Notes: generated by a model not told the origin, from the letters alone. Numbered from the stretch's first letter, positions 1 through 5,693 are shown. The stretch: 10,811 bases of DNA from an uncultured Eubacteriales bacterium (GCA_905210545.1 CAJLXC010000047.1:1-10811); one strand, 5' to 3'. A program made the numbers and translations.

Positions 1-186
1 TTTGACGGACTGCCCTGACGGGCTTAGTCCTTCGTAGCGTCAGCGGAGAAGCGCGAAGCGTGGCAATCTCACCCGCGTCAGCGGAGAAGCGTCGGCTGAC
101 AAGCCCCGTGGCAATCTCCTGCCCCCTATTGTCATTGCGCGGCTTCTGCGAAGCCTCGGCAATCTCTTCTATCTCTTACCTTACCC
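1..186. repeat. Degenerate GC-rich dispersed repeat, 48-bp period
   Basis: No gene is visible here. The nonamer GGCAATCTC recurs at 62-70, 110-118 and 158-166, exactly 48 bp apart. The first two copies extend to CGTGGCAATCTC (59-70 and 107-118). A 17-bp string, GCGTCAGCGGAGAAGCG, occurs at 37-53 and again at 75-91. TTGTCATTGCG at about 129-139, followed by a CGCGGCTTCTGCGAAGCC stretch able to pair with itself, resembles the CATTGCGAG...GGCAATCTC repeats that are scattered through intergenic regions of many bacterial genomes. That relationship is from memory of the family. Function is unknown; an assembly-spanning dispersed repeat is the simplest reading. Confidence 0.6.
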
Positions 187-220
187 AAAAAACTGCGGGC
201 GGCAAATATTTGCCGCCCGC
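187..220 (-). terminator. Rho-independent terminator of the lipoprotein gene
   Basis: A perfect 26-bp palindrome lies at 195-220 (arms GCGGGCGGCAAAT and its complement). In the minus direction it is followed by AG and then six Ts (187-192). It lies 23 bases past the stop of the lipoprotein gene, so it ends that transcript. Confidence 0.85.
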
Positions 221-242
221 TCTTAATATTATTCTTTCAGGA

Positions 243-1058
243 TTATTTCACTTTAACGGAAACGATTTTCGTACCGGTAGAAATTCTTACCGTCTGTTTG
301 TTAAAGCTTGCAAGCTGTTCGTTTTTCGCTTCAAACACGGTTTCCTCGTCAACGTCGTTAAATTCCGTTTTCGTAACGCAATGGAAAGTAAGTCCGTAGT
401 TCTCGTTCGCTTTTGCCGCGTCGTAAGAACCCGTATAATAAATAACGTATTCCACGTAGTTGTCGGAACTGTCGAACACCTTGCCGAGCGCGTCTATGGC
501 TTCCGCGTTGGCGGTCGCGTTTTTATCGTAAACCGCGAATACGCAGAAATATCCGTTATAATCGCTTATCGCTTCGGTAGGGATATACCAGGCAGCTCTT
601 CCGCTGTCCATTCCGTTAGAAGCTTTATATTTGCTGCCGGAAGCGTCCGCCGCGGTCCAGCTTCTCCACAAGCCTATCGTGCCTTTTTCGGACACGAGGT
701 TGCTGCCTTTGGTGCCGTTCTTTTCAAATTCGCCGTACAATTCGGGCTTGATTTCCGACTGAACGATTTTATCGCCGTCGAGTTTAAGGTCGCCTACCAT
801 AAGCTGTTTGCCGTAAGAGGTGTTTTTATAAACGAGCGCACCGTCGTAATAGCCCGCCTGCGCGTATTCTTCTATCTTTTTGCAGGTTTCGGGAGCGAGA
901 TGACGATAAAGCTCTACGGTCATGGTATATTCTTCGCCGTTTGCGGAAACTTTTACTTCGAGCGTTTTAATATCTTCGCACGCGGTAAGTCCGAAGCACG
1001 CCGCAAGACAAATTGCGGAAATCATCAGACACAAACATTTTTTAAAAAATTTCTTCAT
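243..1058 (-). CDS. Cyclophilin-like (peptidyl-prolyl isomerase fold) lipoprotein
   Basis: This is a 271-residue predicted lipoprotein. It has a basic start (MKKFFKK), a hydrophobic stretch at 9-24 and a lipobox LTAC at 24-27, so Cys27 should be lipidated and the protein anchored outside the membrane. Residues about 33-130 follow a cyclophilin-type pattern: TVELYRHLAPETCKK (47-61), then AGYYDGALVYKN (68-79), a VGD (88-90) where cyclophilins have QGGD, and EKGTIGLWR further on. The catalytic Arg of the family's FHR motif is replaced by Lys78 in VYK, so isomerase activity is doubtful. The C-terminal half is not recognised. The start is fixed by AAGGAG at 1065-1070, six bases upstream. The gene stands alone between its own promoter and terminator. 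A secreted folding factor or a binding-only relative is the likely role; the fold call is moderate. Confidence 0.7.
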   Translation of the reverse strand: MKKFFKKCLCLMISAICLAACFGLTACEDIKTLEVKVSANGEEYTMTVELYRHLAPETCKKIEEYAQAGYYDGALVYKNTSYGKQLMVGDLKLDGDKIVQSEIKPELYGEFEKNGTKGSNLVSEKGTIGLWRSWTAADASGSKYKASNGMDSGRAAWYIPTEAISDYNGYFCVFAVYDKNATANAEAIDALGKVFDSSDNYVEYVIYYTGSYDAAKANENYGLTFHCVTKTEFNDVDEETVFEAKNEQLASFNKQTVRISTGTKIVSVKVK

Positions 1059-1097
1059 TACGATCTCCTTGTGGGGATTATTTAACGATTTATATAT

Positions 1098-1126
1098 ATT
1101 TTACTAATAAATCCGCGGATTGTCAA
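1098..1126 (-). promoter_or_regulatory. Sigma-A-type promoter of the lipoprotein gene
   Basis: On the minus strand, TTGACA (1121-1126) is followed by a 17-base spacer and TAAAAT (1098-1103). Transcription should start near 1091, leaving a leader of about 33 bases before the ATG at 1058. Confidence 0.8.
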
Positions 1127-1207
1127 TAAAAGAATTCACTTTTTCCGTAAAATAAAACTTTTTATGGCGAAAAGTCCGTGCATAAACGTAAAACCCGCCC
1201 GAACGAC

Positions 1208-1237
1208 AAAAAAAGAGAGCGAAAGTTCGCTCTCTTT
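1208..1237 (-). terminator. Rho-independent terminator after rplL
   Basis: The stem AGAGAGCGAA/TTCGCTCTCT in the minus-strand RNA is followed by seven Ts (1208-1214). It starts about 18 bases past the rplL stop, so the ribosomal protein transcript ends here and does not run on into an rpoB gene. Confidence 0.85.
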
Positions 1238-1254
1238 CAGGTTGTCCGTAAAAA

Positions 1255-1608
1255 TTATTCGGCAACAGCGGTCGCGCCGGCTTCTTTGAACTGAGCAACG
1301 ATTTTGTCCGCTTCTTCCTTCGGAACGTTTTCTTTGATGGTTTTGCCGGCTTCTGCCATAGCTTTGGATTCTACGAGTCCGAGTCCGGTTACTTCTTTAA
1401 CCACTTTGATTACGCCGATTTTGTTTGCTCCGACGTCTTTAAGAATAATGTTGAATTCGGTCTTTTCTTCCGCAGCGGGAGCAGCAGCGACAGCTACGGG
1501 TGCAGCAGCGCTTACTCCGAATTCTTCTTCTAACGCCTTAACGAGTTCGTTAAGCTCTAAAACCGTCATACCTTTTACTTCTTCTATCATCTTGTTGATA
1601 TCAGCCAT
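1255..1608 (-). CDS. rplL: 50S ribosomal protein L7/L12
   Basis: This is the 117-residue stalk protein of the large ribosomal subunit, which binds translation GTPases and attaches to L10 as dimers. The N-terminal dimerisation helices cover about 1-31. An Ala/Pro-rich hinge spans about 32-48 (SAAAPVAVAAAPAAEEK). The C-terminal domain carries NKIGVIKVVKEVTGLGL, the conserved factor-binding surface. In the usual LKEAK motif this copy reads LVESK. The start at 1608 (MADINKM) is chosen because GGAGG at 1617-1621 lies eight bases upstream; an in-frame ATG at 1623 would overlap that site. It follows rplJ after 61 bases with no terminator, so the two are cotranscribed. Confidence 0.97.
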   Translation of the reverse strand: MADINKMIEEVKGMTVLELNELVKALEEEFGVSAAAPVAVAAAPAAEEKTEFNIILKDVGANKIGVIKVVKEVTGLGLVESKAMAEAGKTIKENVPKEEADKIVAQFKEAGATAVAE

Positions 1609-1669
1609 TTTATTATCCTCCAAACATTCTTTAATTATAATTTTTTATTTTTTTGTTTTTGATTTGTGT

Positions 1670-2191
1670 TTACGCTTTCTTTTCCGCTATCTGGTTAAGC
1701 GCAATAACCAGTCCTCTCGGTATCGCAGAAAGTACGCCTGCGAACTTGGTGATGGGCGACTGCAACGAGCCGAGCATCTTTGCGACGAGTTCTTCTCTCG
1801 AAGGCATCGTTGCGAGAGCTTTTACGCCTGCCGCGTCTATCTTGGTACCGTCAACGTAACCGCTCTTGATTTCGAATTTGTTTTCGTATTTTTTAGAAGC
1901 GTCTAAAATTATTTTGGACGCGCCCGTTTCGTCCGAGCCGAACGCTACGGAAGTAGGACCGTTCAGATCGTCGTCGAATTCGGTTATGCCGAGATCGTGA
2001 AGAGCGTATCTGATAAGAGTGTTTTTATACACCTTATACTCCACGTCGCTCTTTCTGAACGCGCGACGGAGTTCCGTATCTTCCGCAACGGTAAGACCGC
2101 ACGATTTAACGAAAACTATCGACTTAGCCTGTTCGAATTTAGCCTTGATTTCTTGTGAAATTTCTTTTCTTTGTTCCTGACTTGCCGACAT
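1670..2191 (-). CDS. rplJ: 50S ribosomal protein L10
   Basis: This is a 173-residue protein of normal length for L10, the base of the ribosomal stalk. It binds 23S rRNA near the L11 site and holds L7/L12 dimers on its C-terminal helix. The N-terminal part (residues 1-100) shows the family pattern: FEQAKSIVFVKSCGLTV, then ELRRAFRKSDVEYKVYKNTL. MPSREELVAKMLGSLQSPI follows in the second half. A full AAGGAGGT site at 2198-2205, six bases upstream, fixes the start. It is the first gene of the rplJ-rplL unit, which has its own promoter and an L10-type leader, so autogenous control by L10 is expected. Confidence 0.97.
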   Translation of the reverse strand: MSASQEQRKEISQEIKAKFEQAKSIVFVKSCGLTVAEDTELRRAFRKSDVEYKVYKNTLIRYALHDLGITEFDDDLNGPTSVAFGSDETGASKIILDASKKYENKFEIKSGYVDGTKIDAAGVKALATMPSREELVAKMLGSLQSPITKFAGVLSAIPRGLVIALNQIAEKKA

Positions 2192-2355
2192 TATGTTACC
2201 TCCTTGTTAATAATGAAAACGCCCTCGACTCCGCGCGGAATACGAGGGCGTTTGATACGCCTTTAATAGTCCGCCTCGGCCGGTCCTCGGATACCGCCGC
2301 TTTGGCGAAAATCCTCGTGTTACTTAACCCGCTGTCTCAGGCTATTTAGTTTTAC
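2192..2355 (-). ncRNA. Ribosomal protein L10 leader with attenuator
   Basis: This is the 5' leader of rplJ-rplL, about 164 bases from the predicted start near 2355. The minus-strand RNA carries a GAGACAGCGGG segment and, further on, ACCGGCCGAGG. These are the two halves of the kink-turn-like L10-binding element known from Firmicutes L10 leaders. A hairpin between them has arms GGAT..CGCC and GGCG..ATCC. The leader ends in an 11-bp stem, AAACGCCCTCG/CGAGGGCGTTT (2217-2253), followed by TTTTC. This fits the known model in which the L10-L12 complex favours termination. The element is placed by motif resemblance and position only. Confidence 0.75.
2217..2253 (-). terminator. Attenuator terminator in the rplJ leader
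   Basis: The stem pairs 2243-2253 with 2217-2227 and encloses a self-complementary TCCGCGCGGA. It is followed by a short T run. Upstream GGCGT (2257-2261) can instead pair with ACGCC (2247-2251), inside the terminator's 5' arm, giving a small competing hairpin. Confidence 0.7.
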
Positions 2356-2361
2356 CGTGTT

Positions 2362-2390
2362 ATTTTAACACTGATTAAAGCTTTTGTCAA
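2362..2390 (-). promoter_or_regulatory. Promoter of rplJ-rplL
   Basis: On the minus strand, TTGACA (2385-2390), a 17-base spacer and TAAAAT (2362-2367). The -35 box begins seven bases after the rplA stop codon and no terminator intervenes, so rplK-rplA transcripts may also read into the L10 leader. Confidence 0.85.
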
Positions 2391-2397
2391 GCAAAAA

Positions 2398-3084
2398 TCA
2401 CACCTTTGCGGCGATTTTTACGCCGGGACCCATCGTGCTTGCAAGCGCAACGCTCTTTACGTATTGACCTTTTGCAGCGGCGGGTTTCGCTTTGACGATT
2501 GCTTCCATAAGCGCGTCGTAGTTTTCTTTGATTTTTTCTTTGCCGAAGCTCTTCTTGCCGATAGCGCAGTGAATAATAGCGTTTTTATCCAGTCTGTATT
2601 CGACCTTGCCGGCTTTGGTGTCTTTAATCGCCTTTTCGACGTCCATGGTAACCGTTCCGGATTTCGGGTTAGGCATCAAACCTTTAGGACCTAAAACCTT
2701 ACCGATACGACCGACCAGACCCATCATATCGGGGGTGGTTATGATAACGTCGTAATCGAACCAGTTTTCGGTCTGAATTTTCTGAATCATATCCTCCGCT
2801 CCGACGAAATCCGCGCCGGCAGCTTTTGCCTGATCCGCTTTTTCGCCTTTTGCGAGAACGAGAACTCTTACGTTTTTGCCCGTTCCGTTAGGAAGAACGA
2901 GAACGCCTCTTACCTGCTGATCCGCCTGTTTGGGGTCGACGCCCAGACGAACGTGAAGCTCTATGGTTTCGTCGAATTTCGCTTTAGCCGAATCGATAAC
3001 CAAGCCGATAGCTTCGTTAGCGTCGTAAAGTTTAGCGGATTCTATAGTTTTTGCGCTGTCAATATATTTTTTACCGTGTTTCAT
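2398..3084 (-). CDS. rplA: 50S ribosomal protein L1
   Basis: This 228-residue protein has the usual L1 length. L1 forms the mobile stalk at the ribosomal E site and is a known translational repressor of its own operon. The signature VGRIGKVLGPKGLMPNPKSG is at 124-143. The two-domain pattern is complete: domain I halves at about 1-65 and 160-228, with domain II between. GGGAGGT at 3093-3099 gives the ribosome binding site, eight bases from the ATG. A GTGGGAG hairpin lies immediately before that site and likely serves as an L1-binding control element. The gap to rplK is 53 bases. Confidence 0.97.
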   Translation of the reverse strand: MKHGKKYIDSAKTIESAKLYDANEAIGLVIDSAKAKFDETIELHVRLGVDPKQADQQVRGVLVLPNGTGKNVRVLVLAKGEKADQAKAAGADFVGAEDMIQKIQTENWFDYDVIITTPDMMGLVGRIGKVLGPKGLMPNPKSGTVTMDVEKAIKDTKAGKVEYRLDKNAIIHCAIGKKSFGKEKIKENYDALMEAIVKAKPAAAKGQYVKSVALASTMGPGVKIAAKV

Positions 3085-3099
3085 TTATAATTACCTCCC

Positions 3100-3130
3100 G
3101 TGGTGCGTTCGGGGAAAATCCCCCTCCCAC
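3100..3130 (-). promoter_or_regulatory. Candidate L1-binding mRNA hairpin before rplA
   Basis: In the minus-strand RNA: GTGG (3127-3130), GA, then a GGGG/CCCC stem closed by an A/T-rich loop, then the seven bases GAACGCA, then CCAC (3100-3103). The asymmetric GA-versus-seven-base internal loop matches the element before rplK. It ends next to the rplA ribosome binding site, so bound L1 would block translation. The role is inferred from known L1 autoregulation. Confidence 0.65.
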
Positions 3131-3137
3131 GTATTCC

Positions 3138-3563
3138 TTAATCTACGACTTCGATACCCATGCTTCTCGCGGTGCCTGCAATCATGCTTGCGGCAGCTTC
3201 GAGAGTGTTGGCGTTGAGGTCGGGCATTTTGGTTTTAGCTATTTCTTCTACCTGAGCTTTGGTTATTTTAGCGACTTTGTTCTTGTTGGGGACTGCGCTC
3301 GCCGTTTCTATGCCGCAAGCTTTTTTGATAAGCACGGGCGCGGGCGGCGTTTTAAGAATAAAGGTAAAAGAACGGTCCTGATAAATCGTCATAACGACGG
3401 GGATGATAAGACCTGCCTGATCCTGCGTTTTAGCGTTGAATTCTTTCGTAAATCCCGGAATATTGATACCGTGAGGGCCTAAGGTAGAGCCGACGGGCGG
3501 ACCCGGGGTTGCCTTGCCTGCGGGCAGTTGAAGTTTTACGATTGCTGTAACTTTTTTTGCCAT
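3138..3563 (-). CDS. rplK: 50S ribosomal protein L11
   Basis: This 141-residue L11 is of standard length. L11 binds the GTPase-associated centre of 23S rRNA. The N-terminal domain holds KLQLPAGKATPGPPVGSTLG (residues 10-29) with the proline-rich hinge, and GPHGINIPGFTKEFN follows. The C-terminal rRNA-binding domain ends in AASMIAGTARSMGIEV. The start at 3563 (MAKKV) is chosen because GGAGGA at 3571-3576 is seven bases upstream; the alternative ATG at 3578 overlaps that site. A structured leader with a GTGGGAG hairpin precedes it. It is the first gene of the rplK-rplA pair downstream of nusG. Confidence 0.97.
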   Translation of the reverse strand: MAKKVTAIVKLQLPAGKATPGPPVGSTLGPHGINIPGFTKEFNAKTQDQAGLIIPVVMTIYQDRSFTFILKTPPAPVLIKKACGIETASAVPNKNKVAKITKAQVEEIAKTKMPDLNANTLEAAASMIAGTARSMGIEVVD

Positions 3564-3581
3564 AAATGTTTCCTCCATAAA

Positions 3582-3628
3582 GTGGTGATACCGTCGCGCC
3601 AGTGTAAAAATTTAACCGCGACTCCCAC
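3582..3628 (-). promoter_or_regulatory. Candidate L1-binding mRNA hairpin before rplK
   Basis: In the minus-strand RNA: GTGG (3625-3628), GA, stem GTCGCG/CGCGAC (3617-3622 with 3593-3598), then GGTATCA, then CCAC (3582-3585). It has the same 2-versus-7-base internal loop as the site before rplA, but a different stem sequence and loop length. It sits just upstream of the rplK ribosome binding site (3571-3576). Confidence 0.65.
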
Positions 3629-3636
3629 TTTTATAT

Positions 3637-3662
3637 AAAAAGCAAAGCGGAATACGTTTTGC
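3637..3662 (-). terminator. Weak terminator-like hairpin between nusG and rplK
   Basis: In the minus-strand RNA, GCAAAACG (3655-3662) pairs with CGCTTTGC (3642-3649) with one mismatch. Five Ts (3637-3641) and TATAT follow. It begins four bases after the nusG stop. I see no clear promoter for rplK after it, so it may only reduce read-through. Confidence 0.4.
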
Positions 3663-3665
3663 GAC

Positions 3666-4208
3666 TTATATCTCTTCTTTCTTTTCTGCGTTTATTTTCT
3701 TTACCTGAACGAAATCCACTTCCACGTCGGTATTTCTGCCGAACATTTCCACGTTGACCTTTATCTTCTGACCGGCTTCGTTTATAGAAATGACTTTGCC
3801 GGAGAAAGATTCGAGCGGACCGGAAACGATCTGAACCTCGTCCCCGACTTCGGCGGGCGTTTCCATCGCGACGGACTCTAATCCCATTCTTGCGACTTCT
3901 TCTGCGGTGAGCGGAAGAGGTCTGCCCTGAGGACCTACGAACCCGGTGACGCCTCTCGTGTTGGTAACGAGATACCAAATATCGTTGCTGTAAATCATTT
4001 TAAGAAAAACATAGCAAGGGAACTTTTTGCGTTCTACGACCTTTTTTTTGCCGTTGGCTTTTTCTTCTAACGTTTCTTCGGTCGGAATCTGAATTTCGCA
4101 GATTTTATCTTGCAGATTATTGTTTTCTATGAGTTTTTCGAGAGAGTCTTTCACCATTGCTTCGTAACCGGAGTAGGTGTGAATGACGTACCATTTAGCT
4201 TCTTCCAC
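3666..4208 (-). CDS. nusG: Transcription antitermination/elongation factor NusG
   Basis: This 180-residue NusG associates with RNA polymerase to modulate pausing and couples to ribosomal protein S10 or to Rho. The NGN domain covers about 1-105 (WYVIHTYSGYE near the start, FPCYVFLKM, then VTGFVGPQGRPLPL). The KOW domain follows at about 120-172 (GDEVQIVSGPLESFSGKV, then VEMFGRNTDVEVDFVQV). The start is a GTG at 4208, with AGGAG at 4216-4220 just upstream. A longer reading from an ATG at 4244 would overlap the end of secE and adds a non-conserved stretch. It lies ten bases after secE, in the usual secE-nusG pair. Confidence 0.96.
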   Translation of the reverse strand: MEEAKWYVIHTYSGYEAMVKDSLEKLIENNNLQDKICEIQIPTEETLEEKANGKKKVVERKKFPCYVFLKMIYSNDIWYLVTNTRGVTGFVGPQGRPLPLTAEEVARMGLESVAMETPAEVGDEVQIVSGPLESFSGKVISINEAGQKIKVNVEMFGRNTDVEVDFVQVKKINAEKKEEI

Positions 4209-4218
4209 TTTAACTCTC

Positions 4219-4530
4219 CTATGATCTCGGCGCAATGAGCTCAAGTAATTTCATAAGACCGGAATCGAACGCGGTTATAACGACCAGAAAAGCAAGAACC
4301 ACGACGAGAACGACGCCCGTTTTTTTGACGACCTTGGAAAAAGACGGCCAGCTGACTTTTTTCAGCTCGGAAAAGACGTCTTTGATTTTAAGACCGATTC
4401 TCTTGAAAAAACCGGGCTTGCCGCTTTTTTTCTTGGCTTTTTTAGCCTGTTTCGCGTTTTCTTTAGCGTTTTCGGGCTTTTCGTTGGTTTCCGGAATGAA
4501 ACCGCCCTTCATTTCGTTGTTTTTATCCAT
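4219..4530 (-). CDS. secE: Preprotein translocase subunit SecE
   Basis: This 103-residue single-span SecE clamps SecY in the general secretion channel. It has a Lys/Glu-rich N-terminal tail of about 40 residues, then an amphipathic helix with the signature ELKKVSWPS (55-63). One membrane span follows at about 71-91 (TGVVLVVVLAFLVVITAF). The start at 4530 (MDKNN) follows an AAGGGGTG site. An in-frame GTG at 4560 has no such site. The tail is longer than in minimal Firmicutes SecE proteins (about 60 residues) and carries charged repeats such as KQAKKAKKK. Confidence 0.94.
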   Translation of the reverse strand: MDKNNEMKGGFIPETNEKPENAKENAKQAKKAKKKSGKPGFFKRIGLKIKDVFSELKKVSWPSFSKVVKKTGVVLVVVLAFLVVITAFDSGLMKLLELIAPRS

Positions 4531-4550
4531 TATAACACCCCTTGACGTTT

Positions 4551-4592
4551 GTCCCCGCACGGGACGTAAGCGAAATAAAAATTATTTCGCTT
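4551..4592 (-). other. Two hairpins between rpmG and secE
   Basis: The rpmG stop codon sits inside a 10-bp stem, AAGCGAAATA/TATTTCGCTT (4568-4592). A GTCCC/GGGAC hairpin follows (4551-4565). Neither has a T run, so they are not clear terminators. mRNA processing or stability elements are possible. Confidence 0.4.
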
Positions 4593-4746
4593 CTTTGTGC
4601 GCGGTATGTTTTTTGCAGAATTTGCAATACTTATTCATTTCGAGTCTTTCGGCATCGTTCTTTTTATTTTTGAAAGTATCGTAATTTCTCTGTTTGCATT
4701 CCGTACACGCCAAAGTTATTTTAGTTCTGTTACCCTTTGCAGCCAT
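4582..4746 (-). CDS. rpmG: 50S ribosomal protein L33, zinc-binding type
   Basis: This is a 54-residue protein read from the ATG at 4744-4746: MAAKGNRTKITLACTECKQR, then NYDTFKNKKNDAERLEMNKY, then CKFCKKHTAHKEAK. The two pairs C14-x2-C17 and C41-x2-C44 form the zinc ribbon of the C+ form of L33. AGAAGGTG at 4751-4758 is the ribosome binding site. It is the first gene after the promoter at 4799-4827 and lies directly ahead of secE-nusG, the standard Firmicutes order. No tRNA-Trp lies between rpmG and secE, where many relatives have one. Confidence 0.95.
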   Translation of the reverse strand: MAAKGNRTKITLACTECKQRNYDTFKNKKNDAERLEMNKYCKFCKKHTAHKEAK

Positions 4747-4798
4747 AATGCACCTTCTGAATATGAAAAAATTAACACCCCTTTCGAGATGCTGATTT

Positions 4799-4827
4799 AT
4801 TTTACCATTTATAACAAGCTATGTCAA
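4799..4827 (-). promoter_or_regulatory. Promoter of rpmG-secE-nusG
   Basis: On the minus strand, TTGACA (4822-4827), a 17-base spacer and TAAAAT (4799-4804), giving a leader of about 45 bases. Boxes and spacing are the same as at the rplJ and lipoprotein promoters. Confidence 0.85.
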
Positions 4828-4949
4828 GGTTTTTAGCGTCGATTTTTTAAACTTTTATAATTCTGCGCGATTTTTGCGTCTTTTTATTGCAAAAACCCGT
4901 AAAACTCCGATTTTATCCGCGCGCGCAGCGGTATATTCCGATAAAAAGC

Positions 4950-4978
4950 TTGCGCCGCCGCGCATTTATATATATAAT
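4950..4978 (+). promoter_or_regulatory. Promoter of trmO (predicts leaderless mRNA)
   Basis: TATAAT at 4973-4978 is preceded by 17 bases and a weak TTGCGC (4950-4955). The expected start, about seven bases past the -10 box, falls on or next to the ATG at 4986. Confidence 0.55.
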
Positions 4979-4985
4979 GAATATT

Positions 4986-5678
4986 ATGAACGAAAAAACC
5001 ATAACCCCCGTCGCGTATATCCGCACGGACTTCAAAGAAAAATTCGGAATCCCCCGTCAGAGCGGAAGAAGCCCCTCCGCAATCGGAGAAATCGTACCGA
5101 CAAAGCCTTATAACGGCGCGGACTTTTTTCGTCGGATTGACGGATTCTCTCATATTTGGCTGATTTTCGGGTTTTCGGCAAGCGGAAAACAAAAGCTTTC
5201 CGCTACGGTCAGACCGCCGCGCCTCGGCGGGAACGAAAGAGTGGGAGTTTTTGCGAGCAGATCGCCTTTCCGCCCCAACGGCTTAGGGCTTTCCTGCGTT
5301 AAGCTCGAATCCGTTTCGGAAAAAGACGGCGAAATAAGTCTTATCGTTTCCGGCGCGGACCTTCTGGACGGAACGCCTATATACGACATAAAGCCGTATA
5401 TTCCTTCTGCCGACGCGAAAACGAACGCGGTCGGCGGATACGCGGACTATTTCACCTCTCATAAGCTTTCGGTTTCGATTGCGGACGATATAGCGTGCAA
5501 GCTGCCGCAGGACAAGCTGAAAACTCTTATCGAATGCCTTGCGGACGATCCGCGCCCGTCTTATCAGCAGGACGGCAGAGTTTACGGAATGAGCTTTGCG
5601 GGCTTGGAGATAAAATTCGCCGTGACGGGCGACGTTCTTACGGTAATTTCCGCAGACGATCCTTGCAAAGATAAATAA
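4986..5678 (+). CDS. trmO: tRNA (N6-threonylcarbamoyladenosine-37) methyltransferase, TrmO/TsaA family
   Basis: This 230-residue protein matches the TrmO (YaeB/TsaA) family, which uses S-adenosylmethionine to methylate t6A37 of tRNA-Thr. Family length is about 235. Visible motifs are PRLGGN (78-83), VFASRSPFRPNGLGLS (88-103), DLLDGTPIYDIKPY (125-138) and DPRPSYQQDGRVYGM (188-202). In many relatives the third positions of the RPN motif read RPNPIGLS; here it is RPNGLGLS. The start at 4986 is chosen because homology begins at TPVAYIRTDF. An ATG at 4977 is possible. Neither has a ribosome binding site, and the frame upstream reads through promoter sequence. It is the only plus-strand gene, convergent with the hydrogenase gene and divergent from rpmG. 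Confidence 0.93.
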   Translation: MNEKTITPVAYIRTDFKEKFGIPRQSGRSPSAIGEIVPTKPYNGADFFRRIDGFSHIWLIFGFSASGKQKLSATVRPPRLGGNERVGVFASRSPFRPNGLGLSCVKLESVSEKDGEISLIVSGADLLDGTPIYDIKPYIPSADAKTNAVGGYADYFTSHKLSVSIADDIACKLPQDKLKTLIECLADDPRPSYQQDGRVYGMSFAGLEIKFAVTGDVLTVISADDPCKDK

Positions 5679-5693
5679 ATGCGCTCTTAAAAT

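Noticed and set aside
60..1085. Long plus-strand open frame of 341 codons
   Set aside because: It lies antisense to the lipoprotein gene, which has a ribosome binding site, promoter, lipobox and terminator. The plus-strand product has no domain pattern and starts inside repeats.
1104..1298. Small minus-strand gene of 64 codons between the lipoprotein gene and rplL
   Set aside because: It overlaps the end of rplL, the terminator and the lipoprotein promoter, so the frame is chance.
1304..1906. Plus-strand open frame of 200 codons
   Set aside because: It is the complement of rplL and rplJ; the Ser/Thr/Ala-rich composition is what an antisense of these genes gives.
4531..4581. tRNA-Trp between rpmG and secE
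   Set aside because: The gap is only 51 bases and holds two short hairpins, with no cloverleaf.
4887..4985. Longer N-terminus for TrmO starting at 4887
   Set aside because: The extra residues come from promoter and intergenic sequence, have no ribosome binding site and do not fit the family, which begins near TPVAYIRTDF.
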